Positions 17,169-25,886 of a DNA stretch of 64,000 bases are shown here, in pieces. The notes below the pieces were generated by a model that saw only the letters and a list, made by a program, of their open reading frames with translations, made no database searches and had not been told where the DNA came from. The stretch covers positions 4,092,001-4,156,000 of the forward strand of contig NZ_QWEV01000005.1 in NCBI RefSeq assembly GCF_003858395.1. Reading direction: 5' to 3'. A program made the translations under genes and the position numbers. The stretch is from Acidipila sp. EB88. Its GTDB lineage: Bacteria > Acidobacteriota > Terriglobia > Terriglobales > Acidobacteriaceae. Position 1 is the stretch's first letter. Each line of letters opens with the position of its first letter.

Positions 17169-19481
17169 CTAGAAGCGGGTCGAGAGTCGAAGGCCCACGC
17201 TGCGCGCCGGGCCGATGGCATTGCCTGAGAACAATCCTCCAAAATCGATCACGTTCAACCGGTTGTTCAGGTTCTCGCCGTCGACCTGCAGGGTGACCTC
17301 GCGGCTTTCATTCTGGTACAGCGCGGCAATCACGGACGCATTCGCTGAAAGATTGGGACGCACGCGCCCACGGTCGAAGTTCACCCGGTCCACGACCTCG
17401 GCCCCGTACTGAGCAAGGGCTTCCTGCGCCGTACCCGTGTATTCAAATGGCAGGCCGGAGCCGTACAGCAGTCCGCCAGCGATGGCTACGCGGGGCACCA
17501 CCTGGTAGCGAGCGCGCAAGCGCAAGGTGTTCCGCTGATCCTGGGAGTCTGGAAAATGCCCGTTAAGCTGCGAGGTTGCAGCGGCGACATCATCGCCCAG
17601 GAACAAGCCCCCGGTGACCGGCAACCAGCTGTTGCCGACCATGTAGGAGTAGCTGACGAACCCGGACATGCCGTGCGCATCCACCAGCGACAGCTTGCCT
17701 TCCGCGCCATAGATCACGGCCTTGTCGAAGGAGATCGGGTAGCTTACCCCCGTATTCAATAACTGGTCGTCATCGGCGTAGTTGCGCACGTCGCGACGGT
17801 ACACATTCGCGTCCAGCCGCACGGTCTGGCAAAAGCCCTTGGTCAGGCCACCCTCGAAGTAGTTGCCGCTGGAGGGTTGAACCGGCAGCCGCAGCACCTC
17901 CGGGCTGAGTGACGTGATCGCGGAGGAACTCGAGAGCAGGATGTTTTCCGACGATGGCGTCTGAAAAACACGGTCGTACGATGCATGCAGGACCATGTTC
18001 CATGCAGGAATGAAGCGACCGATCGACAGCCGCGGGCTGAAAGCCTGCTTGTTGAGCAATAGCTGGTAGTGATCCCACCGAAGACCCGCGCTGACCGTCC
18101 AGTTCCCCAGCCGGATGAGGTCTTCCACAAAGACGGCTTGCTCCAGATCCGGGCGCGACGCTGCAAATGCGAAGGTTTCCGGCGTGTCATCGTCGAATTG
18201 TGTGGGGTCCGTGATCAGGTCGCTGAAACGCTCATGCAGAAAGGTCGTATCTGCCTCAAAGCCCGCTTTCCATTCCTGGTTGGCGCGGTGCACCGAAAGC
18301 GACCCTTTGAGGTAGCCCTCGCGAAACGCGTTCCGCTGCGCCGCGATGATCGGGGTCGACGCCGCCTTGGAGTTCAGCCCGTCGCCGTGGTCGCGCACCA
18401 TCCCCACCAGCGCTGCCACCGCATTTGCGGAAAACACATGCTGGTAGCTGGCCGACCCGGTGGTCTCCTCGTTGTCGCCGTACTGTCGCTGCCCTGCCTC
18501 CTGCTGCAGCAGTTCATTGGGAATCTGGAAACGGGAAAACTCGTGGCGCAGGCTCACGGCGAACCGGTCCTCGGTAGCCACCTCCCGCTCGTAACGCCCT
18601 GAGAAGTCCCCCACGGTTCCCTGGTTCGTATAGTTCTGCGGGACCACGGGATTGAGGTAGTGACTGGTCATGCTGCCGGACGAGGTCGTGGTCAGCGTGT
18701 TGCGCCCCCAGACAGCCTGCAGACGCCCGAATGCAGCCCCCGTGTCATAGCTCCCACCCGACAACACAACACTGCCATGCAGTCCGGGTTTGGTATCGCG
18801 GGTGGTATTCACCTCGATCACGCCGCCCATCTTTCGTCCATACTCCGCCGGGAAGCCGGCCGTGTAGATACGCAATGAGTCAGCGTCATCCGCCTCGATC
18901 TCCGGGCCGAAGCTCGGCGACCGGTTGTCGGTAAGCGGCAGTCCATCCACCACGAACTGCGTCTGGTACTCCGACCCGCGCGGGTGCAGCACGGCGTTGC
19001 CCTCGTACAGCCAGCCCGGCTCGATATTGACAAGGTCTTGCACAGAACGCCCGGGCAAGGCGGTGAGCCGCGTGGCAATCGCCTGCGCTCCTACCTCAGC
19101 AACGGAAGAGGCCCGGTGCGGGTCGACCAATGTTGTGTCCTGTACGGTCACGTTTGCCGTGAGTTGCAGGGTGTCGATTCGGATCGTGAGTTCCTGCGGA
19201 CTGGCCGTGCGCACTTCAACGGACTGCGGCAACGCGTAACCCTGCACCTGCTTTACCTGGACAAGGTACGTCCCGAACGGCAGGTCATGCGCCTCCACCA
19301 GCCCCTTGCTGTCCGTTTTCAGCTCCAGGTCGACCTGGCTGGCCAGGCTGCGCACCTCCACAGTGCCGCTCATGGCGGCGCCGTGGGCATCCACGATCGT
19401 CATGCGCAGTTCACCCCGGGTCGCCTGCGCCATAACCGGGACCGCCATGCAGACGAGAAGAGCCGGGATGTATCGGTACAT
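17169..19481 (-). CDS. TonB-dependent outer-membrane receptor with carboxypeptidase-like N-domain
   Basis: A 770-residue receptor. The signal peptide (MYRYIPALLVCMAVPVMAQA) is followed by a carboxypeptidase-regulatory-like Ig domain (about 25-105), a plug domain (about 110-235, containing FVVDGLPLTDNRSPSFGPEI and GGVIEVNT) and a 22-strand-type barrel ending in Phe (LRLSTRF). The frame extends one codon upstream to a TTG; the ATG at 19481 is the better start. Such receptors import oligosaccharides or chelates with TonB energy. It precedes the GH127 gene on the same strand, which suggests carbohydrate uptake. It lies divergent to the HAF-repeat gene across a 320-base region. Confidence 0.9.
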   Translation of the reverse strand: MYRYIPALLVCMAVPVMAQATRGELRMTIVDAHGAAMSGTVEVRSLASQVDLELKTDSKGLVEAHDLPFGTYLVQVKQVQGYALPQSVEVRTASPQELTIRIDTLQLTANVTVQDTTLVDPHRASSVAEVGAQAIATRLTALPGRSVQDLVNIEPGWLYEGNAVLHPRGSEYQTQFVVDGLPLTDNRSPSFGPEIEADDADSLRIYTAGFPAEYGRKMGGVIEVNTTRDTKPGLHGSVVLSGGSYDTGAAFGRLQAVWGRNTLTTTSSGSMTSHYLNPVVPQNYTNQGTVGDFSGRYEREVATEDRFAVSLRHEFSRFQIPNELLQQEAGQRQYGDNEETTGSASYQHVFSANAVAALVGMVRDHGDGLNSKAASTPIIAAQRNAFREGYLKGSLSVHRANQEWKAGFEADTTFLHERFSDLITDPTQFDDDTPETFAFAASRPDLEQAVFVEDLIRLGNWTVSAGLRWDHYQLLLNKQAFSPRLSIGRFIPAWNMVLHASYDRVFQTPSSENILLSSSSAITSLSPEVLRLPVQPSSGNYFEGGLTKGFCQTVRLDANVYRRDVRNYADDDQLLNTGVSYPISFDKAVIYGAEGKLSLVDAHGMSGFVSYSYMVGNSWLPVTGGLFLGDDVAAATSQLNGHFPDSQDQRNTLRLRARYQVVPRVAIAGGLLYGSGLPFEYTGTAQEALAQYGAEVVDRVNFDRGRVRPNLSANASVIAALYQNESREVTLQVDGENLNNRLNVIDFGGLFSGNAIGPARSVGLRLSTRF

Positions 19482-19742
19482 CAAACGGGAGCCTCGTGAA
19501 ACAGGTGAATGGGTCTTTCGGGGTGCGCAGCAGTCGCCACAAGTAAGTGCCGACGCATCGTTCGCGCCAGAACGTCACCAGTTATCATTGCGGAGGTAAC
19601 TTCCTGCAGGTCACACTCTTTCCTCTATGTGCTATTACTATTCTCACGCTAAGTATGTTACTGGCGGGTCAGTTTTTTCGGATATTTGGCGAGAAAAGGG
19701 GTGGAGAGTATTGGTACAAACTTTACTTTAGTCGGCCAGGAT

Positions 19743-19771
19743 TTGTGTATTACACTTGGCCACCATATGAA
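19743..19771 (+). promoter_or_regulatory. Candidate promoter of the HAF-repeat gene
   Basis: TTGTGT at 19743-19748 and TATGAA at 19766-19771 are spaced by 17 bases and lie about 31 bases before the chosen ATG at 19802. The surrounding 320-base divergent region (19482-19801) holds no gene and is clearly more A/T-rich than its flanks, as expected for back-to-back promoters. Confidence 0.4.
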
Positions 19772-19801
19772 CGCCCTCCCCCGAAGGCGCCTCAGCGCTG
19801 C

Positions 19802-20869
19802 ATGTTCAGCAGCGTAAGACGCGCCGCGATAGTTTGGTACGCGACCTTTCTTTGCCTGCCGGTCGCCCTGCTCGCAGTAACGCCTACAGCGGCGCCTCTG
19901 CCGCGCTACACGGTCGGAGATCGTGGGCAATCCCTGGTACGAACGCTGGTCAATACGCCTGGCCTCAATGCGCAGGGAGTTCTTGCCATCTGGAAGGCTG
20001 CGCCGACCGGCGTGATCAAGGGCCTCGTGATCACACCCGAACTCACCCAAACTATTGTCGGCACCGACGAGTTCCCGTTTGTCTACCCGGCAGACATCAA
20101 CGGGGACTCCACGGTTGTTGGCCTGCTGCAGCGCCCACAAGACCTGCGCTTCACCCGCGCATTCAAGTGGTCGCACAATGGGTTGGAAGTACTTCCCAAT
20201 CTTCAAGGCCCCTACGCCTCGGCTGCTGCGATCAACGCGGCAGGCACAGTGGTCGGGAGCGCCCAGACCAGCACCAGTGCAAGGCACGCCGTGCTGTGGC
20301 AGGGCGCGGCGCCGCGCGATCTTGGCTTGCTTGCTCGAGGGGATTACAGCAGCGCCCGCGACATCAATGACCAGGGCCAGGTCGTCGGCGAGGCCAACGT
20401 CATCCCGAACGGCAAGCCCCGCGCATTTTTATGGAGCGGGCACACCATGCAGCAGCTTCCGCTACTTCCCGGAGGCACGTTCTGCAGTGGACAGGCGATC
20501 AACAATGCCGGCGAAACGGTGGGCTCCTGTGACCTTCCCGAAGGCTCCGCTCACGCGGTGCTATGGAAGAACGGCACGATCAAGGACCTGGGCACGCTTG
20601 GCGACGAAGATGCACCCAGCACGGCTCTTGATATCAACCGTGAAGGGCAGATCGTGGGCTCCTCCGAGGTCGTTGATGGCAAACTGCGCGCTGTGCTCTG
20701 GCAGTCCGGTCGGCTGATCGACCTGAACACTCTGATCGATCGACATTCCGGCTGGCTTCTCCTAGTGGCCTCTCGCATTAACGACCGCGGGGAGATCGCC
20801 GGTCGCGGCATGTATCACGGTGCCATCCATGCTTTCGTTCTCGAACCTTCTGCGACCCTAACTCGCTGA
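19802..20869 (+). CDS. Secreted HAF-repeat protein
   Basis: A 355-residue protein with a signal segment (RRAAIVWYATFLCLPVALLA) and five or six degenerate repeats of about 40-50 residues with the pattern A-x-DINDxGQVVGxS...HAxLWxxG...LGxL. This is the extracellular HAF repeat, thought to form a beta-propeller-like fold. Clear copies start near INAAGTVVGS, INDQGQVVGE, INNAGETVGS and INREGQIVGS. The frame opens further upstream at 19547, but the signal peptide sets the start at 19802. Function unknown; probably a surface or extracellular protein. Confidence 0.8.
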   Translation: MFSSVRRAAIVWYATFLCLPVALLAVTPTAAPLPRYTVGDRGQSLVRTLVNTPGLNAQGVLAIWKAAPTGVIKGLVITPELTQTIVGTDEFPFVYPADINGDSTVVGLLQRPQDLRFTRAFKWSHNGLEVLPNLQGPYASAAAINAAGTVVGSAQTSTSARHAVLWQGAAPRDLGLLARGDYSSARDINDQGQVVGEANVIPNGKPRAFLWSGHTMQQLPLLPGGTFCSGQAINNAGETVGSCDLPEGSAHAVLWKNGTIKDLGTLGDEDAPSTALDINREGQIVGSSEVVDGKLRAVLWQSGRLIDLNTLIDRHSGWLLLVASRINDRGEIAGRGMYHGAIHAFVLEPSATLTR

Positions 20870-21036
20870 TCCACTGCTGTACTGATTCATCGAACCACGT
20901 CCAGTCTCGAATGCGTCCGGCCTCACGGACCAGCACGGCGTATCGCTTCTCTGCTCATCGGTGATGAACTCGCACGACGGCCGCCATACCACCGGCCGAG
21001 CGGACGGCCCTCCTCGCCTAAAAGCTTGTCTTTTTA

Positions 21037-21065
21037 TTGACGTCCTAAGTTTTCTGACTTTGAAT
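21037..21065 (+). promoter_or_regulatory. Candidate sigma-70-type promoter of the propeller/lectin gene
   Basis: TTGACG at 21037-21042, a 17-base spacer and TTGAAT at 21060-21065. The predicted start is about 20 bases upstream of the ATG at 21094, which has its own GGAG (spacing 9). Confidence 0.45.
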
Positions 21066-21093
21066 GTACGGCATTTTTCTGGAGCGAAGCCTT

Positions 21094-24000
21094 ATGACAA
21101 AGCTGCTATGCCTTTCCGCCGTGACCGCGAGTCCTGGCCGCGCACTGAACCGCGCCTTCTCAACAATTCGTCGCACTGCTTTCCCCTGGCGCTATGGCTT
21201 TCTGACCCTGCTGGTTCTCCCTGGCATCGGCGTGGCGCAGGCACAGGTCAACGTCTACACCCGTAGCTATGATGCGAACCGCACAGGGGCCAACACGGCA
21301 GAAACAACGCTGACGCCGGCAAACGTCAACGCCACCAACTTTGGCAAGCTCTACACAGTGCCGATCGACGGGCAGGTCTATGCGCAGCCGCTGTTTGTGT
21401 CCAACGTCAACATCGACGGCAGCACGCACGACATCGTGCTGGTAGCGTCCATGCTGAACTCTGTCTACGCCATCGACGCGCCCACCGGCAATATTCTGTG
21501 GCAGCAGAACTTCGGCACGCCGATTAAGGCCCAGGAAGTCGAGAGCGATCAGAACATCAGCTGGAACACCGGCATCGGCATCCTCGGCACGCCTGTGATC
21601 GATCCCGAGACAAATTACATGTACTTCGTCTCGGGCAACGAGGCACAGGTAAACGGTGCTCCTGTGTATACGTTCCGCCTCAACGCCATTGACATCACCA
21701 CGGGCGCGCCGGTGCACGGCAGTCCCATGACCATCAACGCGACCTATTCCACCGCTGACCTGGCCAGCCCCCTTGTGTTCAATGCCATGCGGGCAAACCA
21801 GCGCCCGGGCCTTGCCTTAGCTAATGGAAACGTCTACATCGCCTTTGCCTCGCACGAAGATCAGCAGCCCTATCATGGCTGGGTCCTGGCTTACAACACG
21901 TCCACGCTGCAGCAGACCGCCGTGTACTCTGACACCACGGTCGGCATCGAGGGCGGCATCTGGAACGCCGGCGGTGCGCCCACCATTGATACGTACGGCA
22001 ACGTTCTTATCTCGACCGGTAACGGCAGCTTCGGACCTACCACGAACAACCTCGTGCAGACCGGCAACAGCTTCATCAAGCTCTCCCCTACGCTCCAGTT
22101 GCTGGATTACTTCACCCCGTACAACAGTGCCAGCCTCAACTCCGGCGACCAGGATCTTGGCGCCAGCGGACTTCTGCTGATCCCTGGCACCAACTACGTG
22201 GTGGGCGGCGGCAAACAGGGCGTCCTCTACCTCACCGACATCACCAACATGGGCAAATTCAACTCCTCCATGGACCAGGTGCGGCAGGAGTTCCAGGGAA
22301 TCTTCGGCAAAGGAACGAGCCATCTTCACGGTGGCCCGACTTACCTGAAGACGGATGCCAATGGGCCGACGATCTTTGTGTGGGGCGAGAACGACATGCT
22401 GCGCGCTTACCCCTTCAACGCCGAAACCGGCCTGCTGAACGCCACGCCCCTGGCGACCAGCACGATGACCGCGCCCGTGACCAACAACGATGGGGCGATG
22501 CCTGGTGGTTTTACCTCTCTTACGGCCAACGGAACGGCCAACGGGATCGTCTGGGCATCCACCCCGTACAACGACGACGCGGTGCACCACGTGGTGCAGG
22601 GCGTACTCTACGCCTTCGACGCAGAAACCCTGAAGCTGCTCTGGTCAGACAAGACACAGGATGCCCGCGACGAAGTCGGCGTCTTCGCAAAGTACTGCCC
22701 ACCGATCGTCGCCAACGGCCGCATGTTTGTGCCCACCTTTGGCGCCAGCATCAGCACGGCTACCGGCAACGGCCAGCTGATCGCGTATGGCCTGCTGCCG
22801 CAGCTCGTGGTGACTGCTGCGAATGCCAGCATGATCGCCGGCGGCGCCGTGCCCACGCTGACCGGATCGGTCACAGGGCTCAAGAGCGGCGACGCGCTGG
22901 GCTCGACCATCGACGTGACCTATAGCACCACGGCGACCAGCAGCTCTCCAGCCGGCACCTATCCCATCACGGCGACAGTTTCCGGCAGCTCGGTGAACAA
23001 TTACCGCATCAGCCTCAACGCCGGCACGCTCACCGTGACGGCAAACACGCCACCACCGCCAGTCACTGGTGGCTCCGGGCCTATCTCGTATCCGGGCGGC
23101 TTTGCTGGCAGCAAACTCCAGCTCAATGGCTCGGCCACGCTCAACGGCTCGCGCTTGCGCCTGACCGATGGCAAACTCAACGAGGCGGCCACGGCCTTCT
23201 TCCCCACCGCTGTGAACGTGCAGAGCTTCACCAACGACTTCACCTTCCAGCTCACCAACCCCGCTGCCGACGGCATCACCATGCTGATCCAGGCGGATGG
23301 GCCAACGGCGCTTGGCGCCAGCGGCGGCGGACTGGGCCTCGCACCTGGCATCAAGAAGAGCGTCGCGGTTAAGTTCGACCTTTACTCGAACAGCGGGGAG
23401 AGCACCGACTCGACCGGCCTGTATCTAAATGGTCAGCTGCCCACGATTCCCTCGCTAGACCTGTCCGGCACGGGTGTCACGCTCAAGAGCGGCGCTATCT
23501 TTGCCGTGCACTCGGTCTATGACGGTGCCCTGCTCAACGTCACCATCACCAACACCGCCACCGGCGTCGCCAGCACCCAGTCCTATGCTGTCGATATCCC
23601 GGGCACTCTCGGCGCTACCTCCGCTTACCTCGGCTTTTCCGCGGGCACAGGCTCGCTGGTATCGACCCAGGAGATCCTCACCTGGAGCTATACCCCCTCG
23701 CCTGATTTCACCTCCGGATTCTCTGCTGCGCAGCTCTCGCTCAACGGCGGGGCGGCACTGAACGGCAACAAGCTTCGCATCCTCGACGGCAGCGCATGGG
23801 AAGCGCACAGCGCCTTCTTCACGACACCGGTCAACGTGAAGCAGTTCAGCTCCGCGTTCACCTTCCAACTCACTAACGCAGCGGCAGATGGCATCGCCTT
23901 TGTGCTGCAGAACACCGGCACCACCGCAGTCGGTGGTTCGGGCGGTTCCCTCGGGGTCGGACCTGCCCAGGGTTCGACCAGCGGCGGCATCGCAAAGAGC

Positions 24001-24771
24001 GTCGCCATCAAGTTCGACCTCTTCAACAACAGTGGTGAGGGGATCGACTCCACCGGCCTGTACCTGAACGGTGCCGCACCCACCACCCCATCCACCGACC
24101 TCACCCCGACAGGCGTCAACCTGCACAGCACCGACCCCATCGCAGCTGTACTCAACTACGATGGCACCACGCTGACGGTCACACTCACGGATACAGTGAC
24201 CAAGGCGTCGGCGACCCAGGCGTACAAGGTTGATATCGCCGGCACCCTTGGCGCCACCACGGGCTATGTCGGGTTCACGGGCGGAACCGGCCAGCAGGTT
24301 GCCACAGCCGATATACAAAGCTGGAGCTACCTGGCCGGCACCAGCACCAAGCCCCAGCTGGTGTATCCCACGGAAGCATTGACGTCCTCGAGTTCTGGCC
24401 CTACCTTCCGCAGCTTTGCCTGGAGCGGTTATCCAGATGGGGTAGGAACGGTCCTGGATTCGACCAAGGTGGGGGACAAGGTGAGCTTCACCGTGGATGT
24501 GCCAGAAAGCGGCACCTATGACATTAAGGTGAACAGCAAACGCTACAACAACCGAGCTGTCTTCCAGCTCACTGTGGACGGCATTGACACCGGCGCGGCA
24601 ACCGATGAGTACCTGGGCAACACAGCGGACGGCTCCTTCGGGACCTTCGATCTGGGAAGCCTGGCCCTTAACGCAGGCGCGCATACCTTTACCTTCACCG
24701 TGGTCAACAAGAACGCACAAGCCTCGGATTGGAAGCTGAGCTTCGGCCAGCTTATCCTTACCGCTCAATAA
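21094..24771 (+). CDS. Large secreted propeller-MBG-lectin-lectin-CBM protein
   Basis: A 1225-residue modular extracellular protein. A signal-anchor region (residues 30-52, ending GIGVAQAQ) is followed by a PQQ/YVTN-like beta-propeller (about 55-565), one MBG/YDG-type Ig domain (about 570-650, ending LTVTA), a Pro-rich linker (TPPPPVTGG), two tandem legume-lectin-like beta-sandwiches (about 669-865 and 873-1080) and a C-terminal CBM6-like carbohydrate-binding domain (about 1088-1225). The two lectin units are about half identical, so the region is a tandem duplication. The start uses GGAG upstream of 21094. It probably binds polysaccharide at the surface; no catalytic motif was seen. A strong terminator follows. 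Confidence 0.82.
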   Translation: MTKLLCLSAVTASPGRALNRAFSTIRRTAFPWRYGFLTLLVLPGIGVAQAQVNVYTRSYDANRTGANTAETTLTPANVNATNFGKLYTVPIDGQVYAQPLFVSNVNIDGSTHDIVLVASMLNSVYAIDAPTGNILWQQNFGTPIKAQEVESDQNISWNTGIGILGTPVIDPETNYMYFVSGNEAQVNGAPVYTFRLNAIDITTGAPVHGSPMTINATYSTADLASPLVFNAMRANQRPGLALANGNVYIAFASHEDQQPYHGWVLAYNTSTLQQTAVYSDTTVGIEGGIWNAGGAPTIDTYGNVLISTGNGSFGPTTNNLVQTGNSFIKLSPTLQLLDYFTPYNSASLNSGDQDLGASGLLLIPGTNYVVGGGKQGVLYLTDITNMGKFNSSMDQVRQEFQGIFGKGTSHLHGGPTYLKTDANGPTIFVWGENDMLRAYPFNAETGLLNATPLATSTMTAPVTNNDGAMPGGFTSLTANGTANGIVWASTPYNDDAVHHVVQGVLYAFDAETLKLLWSDKTQDARDEVGVFAKYCPPIVANGRMFVPTFGASISTATGNGQLIAYGLLPQLVVTAANASMIAGGAVPTLTGSVTGLKSGDALGSTIDVTYSTTATSSSPAGTYPITATVSGSSVNNYRISLNAGTLTVTANTPPPPVTGGSGPISYPGGFAGSKLQLNGSATLNGSRLRLTDGKLNEAATAFFPTAVNVQSFTNDFTFQLTNPAADGITMLIQADGPTALGASGGGLGLAPGIKKSVAVKFDLYSNSGESTDSTGLYLNGQLPTIPSLDLSGTGVTLKSGAIFAVHSVYDGALLNVTITNTATGVASTQSYAVDIPGTLGATSAYLGFSAGTGSLVSTQEILTWSYTPSPDFTSGFSAAQLSLNGGAALNGNKLRILDGSAWEAHSAFFTTPVNVKQFSSAFTFQLTNAAADGIAFVLQNTGTTAVGGSGGSLGVGPAQGSTSGGIAKSVAIKFDLFNNSGEGIDSTGLYLNGAAPTTPSTDLTPTGVNLHSTDPIAAVLNYDGTTLTVTLTDTVTKASATQAYKVDIAGTLGATTGYVGFTGGTGQQVATADIQSWSYLAGTSTKPQLVYPTEALTSSSSGPTFRSFAWSGYPDGVGTVLDSTKVGDKVSFTVDVPESGTYDIKVNSKRYNNRAVFQLTVDGIDTGAATDEYLGNTADGSFGTFDLGSLALNAGAHTFTFTVVNKNAQASDWKLSFGQLILTAQ
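23093..24335 (+). repeat. Tandem duplication encoding two lectin-like domains
   Basis: Two units of about 600 bases, beginning near 23093 and 23707, encode parallel segments. LQLNGSATLNG matches LSLNGGAALNG, FTFQLTNPAADGI matches FTFQLTNAAADGI, and SVAVKFDLYSNSGES matches SVAIKFDLFNNSGEG. The third positions have diverged, so the duplication is old. Confidence 0.8.
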
Positions 24772-24783
24772 CCTATACGCTGC

Positions 24784-24828
24784 AAAAGGGTCTCCTTCGT
24801 TGGCGCTGCTACGAAGGAGACCCTTTTT
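24784..24828 (+). terminator. Rho-independent terminator after the propeller/lectin gene
   Basis: A perfect 17-base stem (24784-24800 with 24811-24827, including AGGGTCTCCTTCGT) encloses a 10-base loop and ends in a run of five T. It starts 12 bases after the stop codon. It would also work weakly on the minus strand because the stem begins with four A. Confidence 0.93.
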
Positions 24829-24956
24829 CATGCACGTCACTCGATCAAGCAGCGCATTTGCGAGCGACCATGATTTTTGTCGACCCGTTTTGTTCCCAGT
24901 TTGTTGAATGCGCTCTTAAGAGGGCGCACTTACACATACATGTGGCAATGTTGCAC

Positions 24957-25334
24957 TTACACCTCCCAAAATCCGGTGAGATGCATAATGCGCCCATCTG
25001 CGCCGAACTGCGCATACGTTGTACCCGGTAGCAGTTCCCTGCCGTCCTCGCTCCTCGCTATCCAATCCACAAGCAGGAACTCGTGGTGCTGACGAATCTT
25101 CAGGGTTTGAAAACTGGCCCCGGGAAAGCTCTTCTGGAACTCCTTTATGTTGGACTCCAGCTGCTGCCGACCCGCTCCAAGCGCCTGCGGAGTAGCCAGG
25201 GTGAGGCTGTCCTGTACGCTCGCATCCAGTAACTGCCTGCGTTCTGAGTCAGGGATTGCCGACCATGCAGCACCGTACTTCTCCCAGGTCTCCGCGAGTC
25301 TGCTCATCTCCATATCTGTATTCGTCTCCCCCAT
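24957..25334 (-). CDS. SnoaL/NTF2-like small protein
   Basis: A 125-residue protein with the features of the NTF2-like (SnoaL) cone fold: a helical first half (ETWEKYGAAWSAIPDSERRQLLD), then long alternating strands ending in GRIMHLTGFWEV, the usual closing strand of the family. Members act as small isomerases, hydrolases or ligand-binding proteins, and function cannot be assigned. Starts at 25334 and 25313 are both possible; the open frame continues far upstream, probably by chance. A near-perfect 8-bp hairpin with a TAAG loop lies at 24909-24928 downstream, without a T-run. Confidence 0.7.
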   Translation of the reverse strand: MGETNTDMEMSRLAETWEKYGAAWSAIPDSERRQLLDASVQDSLTLATPQALGAGRQQLESNIKEFQKSFPGASFQTLKIRQHHEFLLVDWIARSEDGRELLPGTTYAQFGADGRIMHLTGFWEV

Positions 25335-25886
25335 TCTCTTCTTCCAAGTGGATGCTCTGTTCCGCAGCAATAGTTGGATCCAGGCTGTGCAATGCTGCAG
25401 GTCTGTGCTTCGCAGGCTTCCCGAAGCAGGCGCGCTTGTGACAGATCCGAACTGGCGAAGATGATCGAGGCCTGTGACGCACGCTTCGTGACCTCCTCGA
25501 CGCCTCGGTAGTAGCGCAAACGAACAGAGCATGTGGCAGGAAACCTCAACAATGCTGCTCCATGACCGACTCGATGGCTCAACGAGTAGATACGCGGATC
25601 TGTCCTGTACCTGGACATCGGTCGATCGATGGGCGACGGATCGGTCCGTGAAACGCTCCTGTGCTAGACGTTTCCGGCAGGTTGCTCGCCCCCGCGCGGC
25701 ATGCGCGAAGGGGAGTACCTTCGTGCGCAGGGATGGCGTTTGCCCGCGTCGCGCGAGTGGGAGGCCACGTACGTGATCGGCTAATATTCCTGATAGCAAT
25801 CGTGGACGCAAATCGTGAGGGGAGATCGCGGGCATGACCAGGACCGATATTGCCGGGAATCCAGCCTTGCGAACAAGCCCTCTCCC
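25335..25886. other. Divergent intergenic region of about 550 bases
   Basis: It lies between the SnoaL-like gene and the diguanylate cyclase gene, which point away from each other. Frames are open on the minus strand across the whole stretch, but the encoded residues are Arg/Ser/Cys-rich without any family pattern. I treat it as non-coding and promoter-bearing. Confidence 0.45.

Noticed and set aside
23455-24840. 461-codon open frame on the minus strand
   Set aside because: It is a shadow of the duplicated lectin-like region, with a low-complexity Gly/Val/Arg composition and no credible domain.
24909-24928. Hairpin as terminator for the SnoaL-like gene
   Set aside because: The 8-bp stem with a TAAG loop is clear, but no T-run follows on the minus strand, so intrinsic termination is not supported.
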